In this document: positions 15,601 through 24,163 of the stretch, one piece after another
Position numbering within the stretch: position 1 is the first letter of the stretch
Layout: every line of letters begins with the position of its first letter
Origin: Paracoccus sanguinis
GTDB taxonomy: Bacteria; Pseudomonadota; Alphaproteobacteria; Rhodobacterales; Rhodobacteraceae
Direction of reading: 5' to 3'
Assembly (NCBI RefSeq): GCF_900106665.1
Contig: NZ_FNNA01000009.1
Location: forward strand, 1 to 64,000
Length of the DNA: 64,000 bases
Notes under the pieces: model-generated
The model's database searches: none
Seen by the model: the letters and a program-made list of their open reading frames with translations, nothing else
Told to the model about the DNA's origin: nothing
Translations under genes and position numbers: made by a program

Positions 15601-18062
15601 CACATCCCCCTCCGACCCAGCGACACGGCACGGGCGATGTCGCTCGCGATCTGCGTGCGGGATTGGCGGAAGCTGTCGGCATCCCGCGCGTTGATCGTGA
15701 CGTTGACAGTCGGGGCGCTGGCCTGGCCGTAGCCTGCCGCTTCCCGTCGCGAGAGCACCCGCTCCCCGCGCTGAAGGATCGCTGGCACCTCGTCAGGTCG
15801 CAGCCCGGCCCAGCCGCCGTTGTGCATGCGCGGGGCACCCGCAAAGGCCAGCGCCGGGACCATGCGTCCGGGTCCAGGGGCGCCGACCATGCCGCCCCCA
15901 TGCAGGATATTGGCAAAGATCCCGCCCGCCCCGCCCAGCGCGCCGGAAAGGGCGTTCGCAATAGGGCCGAGGATGAAGCGCCGGGCGGCGAGCTTCGCGA
16001 GGTCGGCGATCATCGAGGTGACCAGGTCGCGGAAGTCGAGCTTTCCGGTCTTCACGAAGTCGCCGATGGCGTTCTCGGCCGAAGTGAAGGCCCCGACCAG
16101 CGCGCTGCCGATATCCCCACCGATGTGGCGCGCCTTGCCGGCATAGTCGGCGAGCGCGGCGGTGACAGCCTGCCAGCCGGTGAGGGCGGTGTCCGCGCCT
16201 TGCGCCGCAGCCGTCCCTGCGTCGCGTGCAGCGCCGCCAGCGCCATCTGCGGCGGTGGCGGTGTCGTTCAGCCCGGAAGTCAGGGCATCGGCAGAAGCGG
16301 CCGCATCCGCCAGCGCGGTTTCTGCTTCGGTCCCCGTGCCGGTCACCGCATCCTTCAGCGCCTGCCAGCTGGCGAGCGGCCGACCGGCGGCATCGGCGAG
16401 CATCCCGGCCGCCTCGCGATAGCCGTCGGCCCGGGCGCGGGCATCGTCAGCCATGGCCCCGAGCCCGAGATCGGGTGGTTCCAGATAGGTCCGCGACAGC
16501 GCGGCCGAGAAGGCATCCGCGGCTGCGGCACCGGCTGCGGTCGCGGCCCCTTCAAAGGGATTGCCGATACGCCCCAGTTCCACCGGATCGAGGATGCCGA
16601 TCCGCACGCCACCTTCGCCCGTGGCCCACTCTGGCAGCAAGGCCAGCGCCGTGTTCAGGGTCCCGATGAAGCTGTTGATACGGGTGACGACACCGTTCAA
16701 CATCGCCTCGACGCCGGAGATCAGCCCGTTCGCGGCCTGAAACGCGAAGTCTCCGATGGCCCCCGGCAGGCTGCCCCAGATGGCGACGGCCGCGTCATAG
16801 GCCCCCTGGAAGATCGCGGCTGTCCGGTCGCCGAAGCTGACGACGCCCGCAATGGTGCCCTCGAGAGCCGAGAGACCCGCTGCCTTCAGGCCCTCCCATC
16901 CGGCCGCCATGCGGGCGAGTGCGGCGTCCAGCGACAGGCCGATGCGGGACCAGACCTCGCGCGCCAGATCGCCGAGCAGGCGGAAGGCTTCGCCCACACC
17001 GCCGACCCGGGCCACCAGCTGCGAGAACTGATAGACCAGCTCGCCCGCGCCAACGATCAGCGCACCGATGCCGGTGCGGATCAGGGCGCCGCGCAGGAAC
17101 ACGAGCGCCGTGGCCAAGCCGCCCACCGACAGGGCCGCGGCGGCGAGACCCGCCACCCACCGCCCGGCCATGACGGCCGCGAAGGTCGCCGCATAGGACG
17201 CCAGGCGTCCAAGGTTGCCGATCAACCCGTCGATGGCCGAGCGCAGGACGCCACCATCGGAGGCGAGGGCCACGAAGGCATTGGCCAGCGCCTCGATCGT
17301 CGGGGCCATGGCGACGGCGATGCGGTTCCGGAGACCATCGAACACGAGGGATACGGTGCCCAGCGCCAGTTGCGTGCGGCGCAGGGCTTCGAGCGCGTCA
17401 CCGTCCAGAACCGCACCCAAATCGGAGGCCTGGTCGCCAAGCCGCGCCATGTCTGCCCCACCATTGCGCAGCAGTGGCAGGAGCCGCGTGGCGTCCGAGG
17501 CCATGGCCTCGAGATAGAAGGTCATCTCCTGCTGGCTGAGACCCGCCCGCTCCAGCGTGTCGACGTAGAGTTGCAGCGCCTCCGGCCCCGACAGCCGCGC
17601 GAACTGGTCGGCGGTGACGCCCACGCGCGGAGCCACATTCTCGAAGAAATCCGCCATCGGCCCGCCGCCGGTCTGCAGGAAATCCCCGACCCGGTCGTTC
17701 ACGTCCTTCAGGATGTCGGCGAGCTTCTCCTGCTCGATCCCCACTGTCCGCGCGCCAGCCGACCAACGCTGCAGAGCCTCGGGCGTGGCATTGGCGACCT
17801 GCGCAAACTGGCGGATCTGCGCGGCGCTCTCGGCCGTCGAACGGACGATCAGCCCGAGCGAGGCCGTGGCGGCGGCAGCGGCGGCCCCGAGGGCGATGCC
17901 CGCCCGGCGCGCAAAGGCGGCCAGACGGGTGTTCGCCAGTTCCATCTCGCGCGACAGGCGGCCAAAGCCACGGGCACCGGCCTCACCGACACCCTCCAGT
18001 TCGGCACGCACGCGGCGTCCGCCCTCCGCCACGAGGCGGACGGAGACCTTCTTCTCAGCCAT
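15600..18062 (-). CDS. Tail tape measure protein
   Basis: The 820-residue protein has a coiled-coil-prone N-terminus (AEKKVSVRLVAEGG to about residue 140) and hydrophobic Ala/Gly-rich segments around residues 240-330. Its C-terminus (about 640-770), with the stretch AAQGADTALTGWQAV and GALGGAGGIFANILHGGGM, is typical of tape measure proteins of lambda/GTA-like siphoviruses. It sets tail length and is injected with the DNA. It follows the tail chaperone frames directly and overlaps the frameshift extension by 8 bp. Confidence 0.88.
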   Translation of the reverse strand: MAEKKVSVRLVAEGGRRVRAELEGVGEAGARGFGRLSREMELANTRLAAFARRAGIALGAAAAAATASLGLIVRSTAESAAQIRQFAQVANATPEALQRWSAGARTVGIEQEKLADILKDVNDRVGDFLQTGGGPMADFFENVAPRVGVTADQFARLSGPEALQLYVDTLERAGLSQQEMTFYLEAMASDATRLLPLLRNGGADMARLGDQASDLGAVLDGDALEALRRTQLALGTVSLVFDGLRNRIAVAMAPTIEALANAFVALASDGGVLRSAIDGLIGNLGRLASYAATFAAVMAGRWVAGLAAAALSVGGLATALVFLRGALIRTGIGALIVGAGELVYQFSQLVARVGGVGEAFRLLGDLAREVWSRIGLSLDAALARMAAGWEGLKAAGLSALEGTIAGVVSFGDRTAAIFQGAYDAAVAIWGSLPGAIGDFAFQAANGLISGVEAMLNGVVTRINSFIGTLNTALALLPEWATGEGGVRIGILDPVELGRIGNPFEGAATAAGAAAADAFSAALSRTYLEPPDLGLGAMADDARARADGYREAAGMLADAAGRPLASWQALKDAVTGTGTEAETALADAAASADALTSGLNDTATAADGAGGAARDAGTAAAQGADTALTGWQAVTAALADYAGKARHIGGDIGSALVGAFTSAENAIGDFVKTGKLDFRDLVTSMIADLAKLAARRFILGPIANALSGALGGAGGIFANILHGGGMVGAPGPGRMVPALAFAGAPRMHNGGWAGLRPDEVPAILQRGERVLSRREAAGYGQASAPTVNVTINARDADSFRQSRTQIASDIARAVSLGRRGM

Positions 18063-18378
18063 TCCGGCGTCCTTCCATCTGCTCGTTGAGTTTGCGCACC
18101 ATCACCGCCTCGATCTCGGGCAGCAGTTCGGCGGCGATCAGGACATCGACGCCCAGCGCCTGTGCCAGCGAGAGGGCCGCACCCATGTCCCATCCGATCA
18201 CGGCCCCCGGCGCGATGCGCAGTTGGCCACCAAGGCGCTGGGTCAGGTCCCAGACCTGCCAGCCCTCGACCGTCAGCGGCCGGTTCAGTCTTGCGGGGCA
18301 GTCGGGGCAGGGGCCTGCGCAGGCCGCGCAGTAGCCGTCGCCCCCGCCGAAGGACCAGTCGGCGAGGGCGCGGAGACG
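18055..18378 (-). CDS. Tail chaperone extension, translated by -1 frameshift (gpT-like)
   Basis: This frame of 107 codons continues the tail chaperone in the -1 frame and has no good start of its own. It opens before the stop of the upstream frame at 18285. The sequence contains a Cys cluster (YCAACAGPCPDCPAR) and a conserved-looking part (GWQVWDLTQRL, PGAVIGWDMGAAL, EIEAVMVRKLNEQM). Read through the A AAA AAC site at 18378-18384 it gives a fusion of about 222 residues. This mirrors lambda gpG/gpGT, where the extended form recruits tail tube protein to the tape measure. The gene just before the tape measure is the expected place. Independent translation from a rare start cannot be excluded. 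Confidence 0.65.
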   Translation of the reverse strand, partial: RLRALADWSFGGGDGYCAACAGPCPDCPARLNRPLTVEGWQVWDLTQRLGGQLRIAPGAVIGWDMGAALSLAQALGVDVLIAAELLPEIEAVMVRKLNEQMEGRRNG

Positions 18379-18722
18379 TTTTTTTCCTGATCCAGCATCA
18401 GGCCACGGGCGACGTACTGCGCCTGGAAGGCCTCGAAGACCGGCCAGATTTCGAGAAGGGCGTCGATCCCCGCTGGGCTGACGGGCATAAGGTTGCCATT
18501 CTCGTCACCGACACCTTCCCATTCCAGCACGGCGCGGCGCGCGACGGCCTTGGCCATGGCCAGCGCCAGGTCTTCCTGGCTGGAGGTTTCTGACAGGCCA
18601 TCGATGGCGGGATCGGCGCGGGCGGAGACCATCAGCGCGGTGGTGAGAGGGGCCACCAGCACGCGAAGGCCGGGCAGCAGGTCCAGCCATTCGGGTCGGT
18701 TCGAAAGGTTCAGTCGGATCAT
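18285..18722 (-). CDS. Tail assembly chaperone, short form (gpG-like)
   Basis: The 145-residue protein starts at the ATG at 18722 (MIRLNLSNRPEWLDLLPG). It lies between the tail tube and tape measure genes, where tail assembly chaperones are found. The body (about residues 1-105) is acidic and helical; the last 35 residues are a low-complexity Ala/Pro/Thr tail lying downstream of the slippery site. Ribosomes that do not slip make this form and those that slip make the longer fusion. Related proteins stand at the same place in Rhodobacter gene transfer agents. Confidence 0.78.
   Translation of the reverse strand: MIRLNLSNRPEWLDLLPGLRVLVAPLTTALMVSARADPAIDGLSETSSQEDLALAMAKAVARRAVLEWEGVGDENGNLMPVSPAGIDALLEIWPVFEAFQAQYVARGLMLDQEKNVSAPSPTGPSAGATATARPAQAPAPTAPQD
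18378..18384 (-). promoter_or_regulatory. Programmed -1 frameshift slippery site A AAA AAC
   Basis: In the chaperone frame the codons read GAA AAA AAC, so the heptamer A AAA AAC is in the exact register needed for a tandem -1 slip. After the slip the -1 frame stays open for 107 codons to 18055. The run of seven As stands out in GC-rich coding sequence. Confidence 0.7.
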
Positions 18723-18724
18723 GG

Positions 18725-19663
18725 TCAGTATCCCGTGACGGTGTTGACGAGGACGGCGGTGCACATGCGAGCGGGGCTGGTGGCCTTGGCGGCCTGCCAG
18801 TCGAAGCTGGCCTGGATGCCCTGGGGCCCCGGGATCTCGATCCGCGGGACGGGCAGGTAGACGGCGTGGGCCGTGAAGGTGAAGCTGGCATTCGCGCCGA
18901 GGCTGTAGGCGAATTCCAATTCGCAGGGCGTGCCGTCGATGGCCTGGGTGACGAGGGCGCTATCTGCGAAGCGCACCTCGATCCGTCCGGTCAGCGCCGC
19001 CATGCCGGGATCGGCGCCCTCGATCTTGCCGTCGTTGCGGATGGTCTCGATCCGGTCGAGGCCGTTGGTATAGGTGATCTCGGCCGAGACCACGTTGCCC
19101 AGCGCCGTGCCGTTGCGCTTCACCACCCCGTTGAAATGGCCGAAGCGCTGCAGGTCCAGGGCCGTGGGCGTCCCCGCGGCCGTGATGGCCGCAATCGCCT
19201 CGCCTTGCGCGATCAGCCGTGCAGTCGCAGTCAGCAGGCCCGAGCGGTTCATCTGCCACGACAACTGGTCCATCACGCAGCCCGCATACATCGCAAACCG
19301 CGGCACCTCGGGCATTGCCACTTCGATGGCCATGGAGGGCAGCGTCCAGTTGCCCGACTGGAAGGTGTGGGTCTTCGGCGTGGTCCCCGTCGTGGTCGGG
19401 GCGCCGAAGGCCGCCTTCAGCCAGAACCCGAAGGCCTCCACATCGATCGGCACCACCACCTCGCCATCGGCGGTGACGGCGTCCTTGATGGGGGCCAGGG
19501 GATCGCGGCCGTAGCCCAGCAGCTCGGAATTCAGCAGCGGCTGTTCCGCGCCCAGTGTGGTTCGGGCAAAGGGCATCAGCCGATAGCCGCTGGCGGGCGG
19601 GGTTCCGTAAACCGTCTCGAACGCAAGCGCCATCTGCGCCCGCGCGCCGTGAGCGCGTGCCAT
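18725..19663 (-). CDS. Major tail tube protein
   Basis: The 312-residue protein has the length and features of phage tail tube proteins with an added C-terminal domain: a beta-rich core (TLPSMAIEVAMPEVPRFAMY, GLDRIETIRNDGKIEGADPG) and the N-terminus RAHGARAQMALAFETVYG, which I associate with this family in alphaproteobacterial phages. Hexamers would stack to form the tail tube. It lies between the tail terminator-like gene and the tail chaperones, in the usual order. Confidence 0.8.
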   Translation of the reverse strand: MARAHGARAQMALAFETVYGTPPASGYRLMPFARTTLGAEQPLLNSELLGYGRDPLAPIKDAVTADGEVVVPIDVEAFGFWLKAAFGAPTTTGTTPKTHTFQSGNWTLPSMAIEVAMPEVPRFAMYAGCVMDQLSWQMNRSGLLTATARLIAQGEAIAAITAAGTPTALDLQRFGHFNGVVKRNGTALGNVVSAEITYTNGLDRIETIRNDGKIEGADPGMAALTGRIEVRFADSALVTQAIDGTPCELEFAYSLGANASFTFTAHAVYLPVPRIEIPGPQGIQASFDWQAAKATSPARMCTAVLVNTVTGY

Positions 19664-19686
19664 GGGGGTCTCCTATGTGGGGGGTG

Positions 19687-20115
19687 TCAGGCCAGAGGGC
19701 CGGTCGTGGTGTAGTGCAGGACGATGGTGATGACCGCCGCCTTCAAGGCCGCGGCACCCTCGATGGGCAGGTCGACCGATGCCGGGGCCTCGGGTTCGAC
19801 CCAGTCACAGAGGCCGCCAAGCGTCCGGTCGGCTTCAAGCGCCGCGCCGATGGCAGCTATCAGGTCGTCGAAGGCGCTGGCCCGGCCGGTGCCAGCCTGA
19901 ACGACGATCTCCAGCTCGGCCCGGTGCTGGTAGTGACAGCGCAGCGGTGACAGCGTCACTTCCGGCTCGCCCGGCTGGCCGTCGCGCAGGATGATCAGCC
20001 CGGCCACCGGGATCCGCTCGGGCAGCACCTCGTCACGCAAGGTGAGGGCGGCAAGCGGCTGCAGCCGCGCATGCAGCGCGGTGAGAATGGCTTCGCGGGT
20101 GGTGGGCATTGACAT
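19687..20115 (-). CDS. Tail terminator-like protein
   Basis: The 142-residue protein (REAILTALHARLQPL at the N-terminus, then a beta-rich core with CHYQHRAELEIVVQ) fits the small tail completion/terminator proteins that cap the tail tube and join it to the head. Assignment rests on size, helix-then-beta pattern and position just upstream of the tail tube gene. The next structural gene of the operon is 2 kb away, beyond an inverted toxin cassette. Confidence 0.6.
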   Translation of the reverse strand: MSMPTTREAILTALHARLQPLAALTLRDEVLPERIPVAGLIILRDGQPGEPEVTLSPLRCHYQHRAELEIVVQAGTGRASAFDDLIAAIGAALEADRTLGGLCDWVEPEAPASVDLPIEGAAALKAAVITIVLHYTTTGPLA

Positions 20116-20227
20116 AAACCTCGCAGCCTCCCTTGGGTCGTTGCCGTGTTGCAGGCACCGTGCGGTGGGGTGAACGCTTCTTTACCAACTGCCGCTACAA
20201 ACCACCCGCGGGTCAGCGGGAGGTTCC

Positions 20228-21865
20228 ATGCAGCACAATCTACGGGAGTTCCTCCGCCACGGTGGCAACGGGCAGTACGTGTTCGGACGGCAGAACGGGG
20301 TCGTGTACGGCTATCGCGCGGGCATTTCCATCAAGTCGCTTTTCCCCGGCTATGCCGACCTGCGCGCCGATTTCACCGACCAACTCGACCGCGTGATCGC
20401 CGACAACACCCGGATGCTGCTGAATGCGCTGACGCCCCCGGACACTGTGCCGTGGGTGACCGAAGCAGACCTGCGCGACGTTTCCGATGCGAAGGAGGAG
20501 GCGCTGCGCCGGTGGGATGCGCGCTTGACGGCCATCTTCGAGGAATACGAGACCCATCCGCAACGCCTTCGCCCCCTGCGAACCGCCATGGAAGAACGCC
20601 TGCTGCGGGCCTTCGCGGGTTTGATCAACCAGCTTCGGCAGCAGGACCTCGGCATCGAGCGTTACATTTGGCGATCCCAGGACGACGCGAAAGTGCGTGA
20701 CAGCCATGCCGAATACGACGACCAAGTGTTTCGCTGGGACGAGCCACCCGCAGGCAGCCATCCGGGGCAGGCGCACAACTGTCGTTGCTATGCCGAGCCG
20801 GTTGCGCCGGGATCACGGAATGATGTGATCCTTGCAGAGTTTGCACCGACGGCAGACAGTTTTCCGAACAGCGGCGGGATCGTACGCAGGCTGGCAAACG
20901 GCCTGATAGCTCGGTCACCTGCTGGGATAGCGGCCTATGCTGCGCTGGAAGCGAACAACCTGCTTCAAGGCTTCGTGCAGTCCGCCCGCGAGCAGCGAGT
21001 CCAAGATGCCGCCGCCATCCTGGGTGCTGACCTTGGCACCGTGGAGGGTTCGCTTGCCGCGCAATCCTACGCTCAGGCGCTGGTACTGGCTGAAAATGGC
21101 TTCTTGTCAGGGTCCCCGGAACGTGGCGAACGGGCGAGAGTGATAGCTGAAGCCCTCGGCTTGTACGAGATGTACCGGCCCGGTCTGTTCACATTACCCA
21201 ACGAGAACGCCCTTGACGCGGTCAATCTCGCGCGCCGCCTCGCCGCAGACGCTCTCGCCGCACTGGACGCCGGGCGCCTTGTCATCGACGAAGGCTCACT
21301 TGCGCAGGGTTGGGTCGAGGTCTTTCCGGAACTGTCTGAGGATGACCGACGCCTCGGGCAGCTTCCCGGTTTCACGCCCGAACGCATCGAGCAATGGCTG
21401 GAAACCTACCCGGCAGAGGTGCTTGGGCTTCCGAACCACACGGGTTCGCCCCCTGTCGAAGATTCTACCGGCAACATCATCTCCACGCCGATCCCGGATG
21501 AAGCGGGGCCGAACATCGTGACTATGGAGAACCCGCATTCGATTGATAGCGTCTCTATCCCCGAAGACCGCGCGCGGCATATCCTGGATGGCGAGGGGCG
21601 TAGCGGAGGGCATCGATACGGAACGGGCACGCCGGGCAAGACGGAATTTCCCGCCAGTTGGTCCGATGATGACATTCTGGATGCTATCCGCCAGGTAGCA
21701 GGTTCCGGAACGGTTATCGGTCCGGCGCACCGAGAGGGTGATCTTTTGATCAGCGGCGAGGTAAATGGCGTTACGATACGAGTTGTCGTACGGCCAAACG
21801 GGGAAGTGCGAACCGGGTATCCAGTTTCAGGCGATGGCGTCATAGAGAATCCGAGGCAAGAATGA
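20228..21865 (+). CDS. MuF-domain protein with C-terminal EndoU nuclease toxin
   Basis: The 545-residue protein joins two parts. Residues about 1-200 resemble the phage Mu gpF minor head protein and end in the MuF signature (DAKVRDSHAEYDDQVF, then SHPGQAHNCRCYAEP). After a helical linker, residues about 450-545 match the bacterial EndoU ribonuclease toxin domain: RHILDGE with His451, GGH with His462, KTEFPASW with Lys471, and near the end VRTGYPVSGDGV. EndoU toxins cut RNA, often tRNA. Unlike all structural genes around it, the gene is on the plus strand, has its own ribosome binding site (GGGAGG) and overlaps a small gene likely to encode immunity. It could be packaged in the head or act as a secreted polymorphic toxin. 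Confidence 0.85.
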   Translation: MQHNLREFLRHGGNGQYVFGRQNGVVYGYRAGISIKSLFPGYADLRADFTDQLDRVIADNTRMLLNALTPPDTVPWVTEADLRDVSDAKEEALRRWDARLTAIFEEYETHPQRLRPLRTAMEERLLRAFAGLINQLRQQDLGIERYIWRSQDDAKVRDSHAEYDDQVFRWDEPPAGSHPGQAHNCRCYAEPVAPGSRNDVILAEFAPTADSFPNSGGIVRRLANGLIARSPAGIAAYAALEANNLLQGFVQSAREQRVQDAAAILGADLGTVEGSLAAQSYAQALVLAENGFLSGSPERGERARVIAEALGLYEMYRPGLFTLPNENALDAVNLARRLAADALAALDAGRLVIDEGSLAQGWVEVFPELSEDDRRLGQLPGFTPERIEQWLETYPAEVLGLPNHTGSPPVEDSTGNIISTPIPDEAGPNIVTMENPHSIDSVSIPEDRARHILDGEGRSGGHRYGTGTPGKTEFPASWSDDDILDAIRQVAGSGTVIGPAHREGDLLISGEVNGVTIRVVVRPNGEVRTGYPVSGDGVIENPRQE

Positions 21866-22089
21866 CCGACAAAGAAGCAATCAACATTCTTGAGAAGCAG
21901 ATCATGGCACTCGTTGCTGCTGGCGTTGATATGTCCATGGATCAGGAGTTCTTCCGTGTCGGGGAGTATGATCTCGCGCTGGAAGGTGTCTACGTTGCGC
22001 ACAAAAGGCACCCCGGTGTGCTCGATGCAAGAGAAGTGCGGGCCCTCGTCGACGATTTCGGCATGGACACGGCCGAATTCGACCAGTGA
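21862..22089 (+). CDS. Candidate immunity protein for the EndoU toxin
   Basis: The 75-residue acidic protein (MTDKEAINILEKQI ... MDTAEF) starts within the stop of the toxin gene (4-bp overlap), so both are made from one transcript. Small acidic proteins directly after a polymorphic toxin are usually specific inhibitors. I do not recognise a named family. Its placement ends the inverted two-gene cassette; the next gene is convergent. Confidence 0.65.
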   Translation: MTDKEAINILEKQIMALVAAGVDMSMDQEFFRVGEYDLALEGVYVAHKRHPGVLDAREVRALVDDFGMDTAEFDQ

Positions 22090-22134
22090 ACTGCTTCGAG
22101 AGTGGGAGTGGCCATGCGCGCCGTCAGTGCTGCA

Positions 22135-22764
22135 TTATATCCTAACCTCCACCCACCCCGCCACGATCCGGCCCGGCACGCCGTCGATGGCCCGCTCCGC
22201 ATCCCGCGCGAGGTCCAGCCGCTTGGGCAGCTTGACCTGCGGCACCAAGAGGAAGATCGGCACGGTGGTCAGCCCGCGGCCGGACTTCGCCCGTGACGCC
22301 ACAGCGCGCCCCTTGCTGTTAATCCGCCCCTCGGCCACCAGCAGGCTCGGACCCAGGCGGCGATAGATGAACCGCAGCCGCAGTCCCGTGCGGCGTTCCC
22401 ATTCGCCGGGGGTGATCCGGCCACCGCGGGTGGATTTGCCTGCGGCCGGGGTGGGGATGGCCAGCCAGAACCCGTTGCGCGACCGGATCAGCGGCCCAGC
22501 ATCATGCGCGCCGACGATCACCGGGGCGTTCGACCAGACCAGCGCCGCGGCGTTCAGGCTCTCGCCGCCCTTGGGATAGGTGGCGAGCCGGATCGAGTTG
22601 CCGAGCCGGGTGCCGAGGCCCGCGCCGGTGATCTGGCCGCGCCAGGCGGATTTCAGGCCCGCGCCCGCCTCGCGCATGGCGGTGGTGACGGCCTTTTCGC
22701 CCGCGGCGATTTCCGCCTGCATCAGGTTGGCGAGGTCGGGGCTGATTTCCAGCTTCAGCCTCAT
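22135..22764 (-). CDS. DUF6441-like head-tail joining or tail completion protein
   Basis: The 209-residue basic protein (MRLKLEISPDLANLMQAEI, then TTAMREAGAGLKSAWRGQI) has the size and N-terminal pattern of minor tail/neck proteins found between capsid and tail genes in alphaproteobacterial prophages. I relate it to DUF6441, from memory. It overlaps the upstream small gene by 4 bp. It probably helps form the neck; no direct evidence. Confidence 0.6.
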   Translation of the reverse strand: MRLKLEISPDLANLMQAEIAAGEKAVTTAMREAGAGLKSAWRGQITGAGLGTRLGNSIRLATYPKGGESLNAAALVWSNAPVIVGAHDAGPLIRSRNGFWLAIPTPAAGKSTRGGRITPGEWERRTGLRLRFIYRRLGPSLLVAEGRINSKGRAVASRAKSGRGLTTVPIFLLVPQVKLPKRLDLARDAERAIDGVPGRIVAGWVEVRI

Positions 22765-23075
22765 GCTGGCCTCAGATCGAGGGTCCAGATCAGCCGTTCG
22801 CGGTCGCGCAGGGGTTCCCCCTGGATGACATGGCTGTCGGCACCGATGACGATCACGTCGCCCGGGCGCGGGGCGGGCAGGTCGACCACGCGCACGTCCA
22901 CCACCATGGTGTCGCTGACGAACCGGCCCGCGCCGAAGTCGGTCACGCGATCCGGGGCGCGGCGAATGATGCGGATCTGGCGTTCCTCTGAGGTGGTGGC
23001 CGAGATCCAGAGGGCCGGGGCCGCCATGGAGGCATGGCTGAAGATGCGGTCCATGGCGGCGGCAAAGACGGACAT
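22761..23075 (-). CDS. Head-tail connector-like protein
   Basis: This 104-residue protein is beta-rich after the first helix (MSVFAAAMDRIFSHASM), with VVDLPAPRPGDVIVIGADSH in the middle. It lies directly between the major capsid gene and the next neck gene, where lambda FII-type connectors are found. The 4-bp overlap with the following gene supports a joint role. The family is not certain. Confidence 0.55.
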   Translation of the reverse strand: MSVFAAAMDRIFSHASMAAPALWISATTSEERQIRIIRRAPDRVTDFGAGRFVSDTMVVDVRVVDLPAPRPGDVIVIGADSHVIQGEPLRDRERLIWTLDLRPA

Positions 23076-23093
23076 GACGATTGCGGCCCGGCG

Positions 23094-24116
23094 TCAGTTC
23101 GAGGTGTGCAGGCGGATCGCAAGCCGCGGCCGCTTGTTCACCGGCAGGATCGAGGCCTCGGTCATCACGTCGATCCAGCGGCCCTTCTCGTCGAGATGCT
23201 GGCGGGCGTAGAGGGGCAGGCCGATGGTGTTGGCGGTTTCCAGCAGGTTCGCCGGGCCGCCATAGGTGGTGAAGGTGTCCATGGTGCCCAAGGGGAAGGC
23301 GATGCCCTCGTTCGCCGGGACCAGCCGTTCGGTGGCCTTGGTCGAGAGGGTGACAGTGCCGGAGTGCTCTTCGAAGAGGATCCCGGCGAAGGGGAAGTTG
23401 CGCCGCACATCCTCGCGCAGGGGCTGCGCGCCGGTCGAGGCGTAGAACTTGTAGGCCTCTTCGGTCTTCGGATGCGCGATCAGCTTGTCGAAGAACTCCC
23501 GGCTGACCAGCGCATGGACGCTGGTCATCGCCTCGCCCAGCAGATTGTCCTCGATGGCCCGCAGCACCTCGCGGACCTTGCCCTGCACGTTCGTGCCTGC
23601 GGTGCCCAGCACGAAGTCCACCGAGATCTGCGCCAGGCCGAACTCGGTGAAGTAGTTGTAGAGGGTAGTGCCCGCGCCATCCTTCACGATGCCGCGGAGC
23701 GCGTTCATCTCCATGTATTCGCGGGTCTGGGCATGCTTGCGCCGCATCAGCAGCAGCTTGCGGTTCATCACCTCGACGAGGGGATCGGCCGCGTCGAAGG
23801 CGCCCAGCGCGGGCTGTCCCTGGATGTCGGCAGGCAGGACCACGTCGTCATGCGGGATCCACGGCAGCGCGAAGGACCGCATGGACCGGCCCTCGCGCGT
23901 GCCGACCGTGGCGGGGCCGCCGAGGGGAACGGAGGGCAGAAGGCTCAGGACGCCCTCGTACTGTTCGATGATGACCGAGCGCTGGCTGACGCCTTCGAAG
24001 CGGAAGAGGCCGATCTGGGCGAGGCGGGTGTAGAGGTTGGGCAGGATGTTGATGGCCTGCGTCATCTCGGCCAGCGAATAGCCGCCAGCGTCGAAGGGAT
24101 TGCGGACGAGGGTCAT
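23094..24116 (-). CDS. Major capsid protein, lambda gpE type
   Basis: The 340-residue protein matches the lambda E-type capsid family: LVRNPFDAGGYSLAEMTQAINILPN at the start (GYSLAEMTQAIN), FALPWIPHDDVVLPADIQG in the first third, and a C-terminal INKRP-like region (ILPVNKRPRLAIRLH). It forms the icosahedral shell with the HK97 fold. It follows the decoration protein gene as in lambda (D then E). Confidence 0.92.
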   Translation of the reverse strand: MTLVRNPFDAGGYSLAEMTQAINILPNLYTRLAQIGLFRFEGVSQRSVIIEQYEGVLSLLPSVPLGGPATVGTREGRSMRSFALPWIPHDDVVLPADIQGQPALGAFDAADPLVEVMNRKLLLMRRKHAQTREYMEMNALRGIVKDGAGTTLYNYFTEFGLAQISVDFVLGTAGTNVQGKVREVLRAIEDNLLGEAMTSVHALVSREFFDKLIAHPKTEEAYKFYASTGAQPLREDVRRNFPFAGILFEEHSGTVTLSTKATERLVPANEGIAFPLGTMDTFTTYGGPANLLETANTIGLPLYARQHLDEKGRWIDVMTEASILPVNKRPRLAIRLHTSN

Positions 24117-24163
24117 GGGATGCTCCGGGGGATGAGGGGATGGGCGCGGCCGGGTAGGCAGCG

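Noticed and set aside
15663..18089. An 808-codon open frame opposite the tape measure gene
   Set aside because: Shadow frame of high-GC coding sequence; no motifs and no ribosome binding site.
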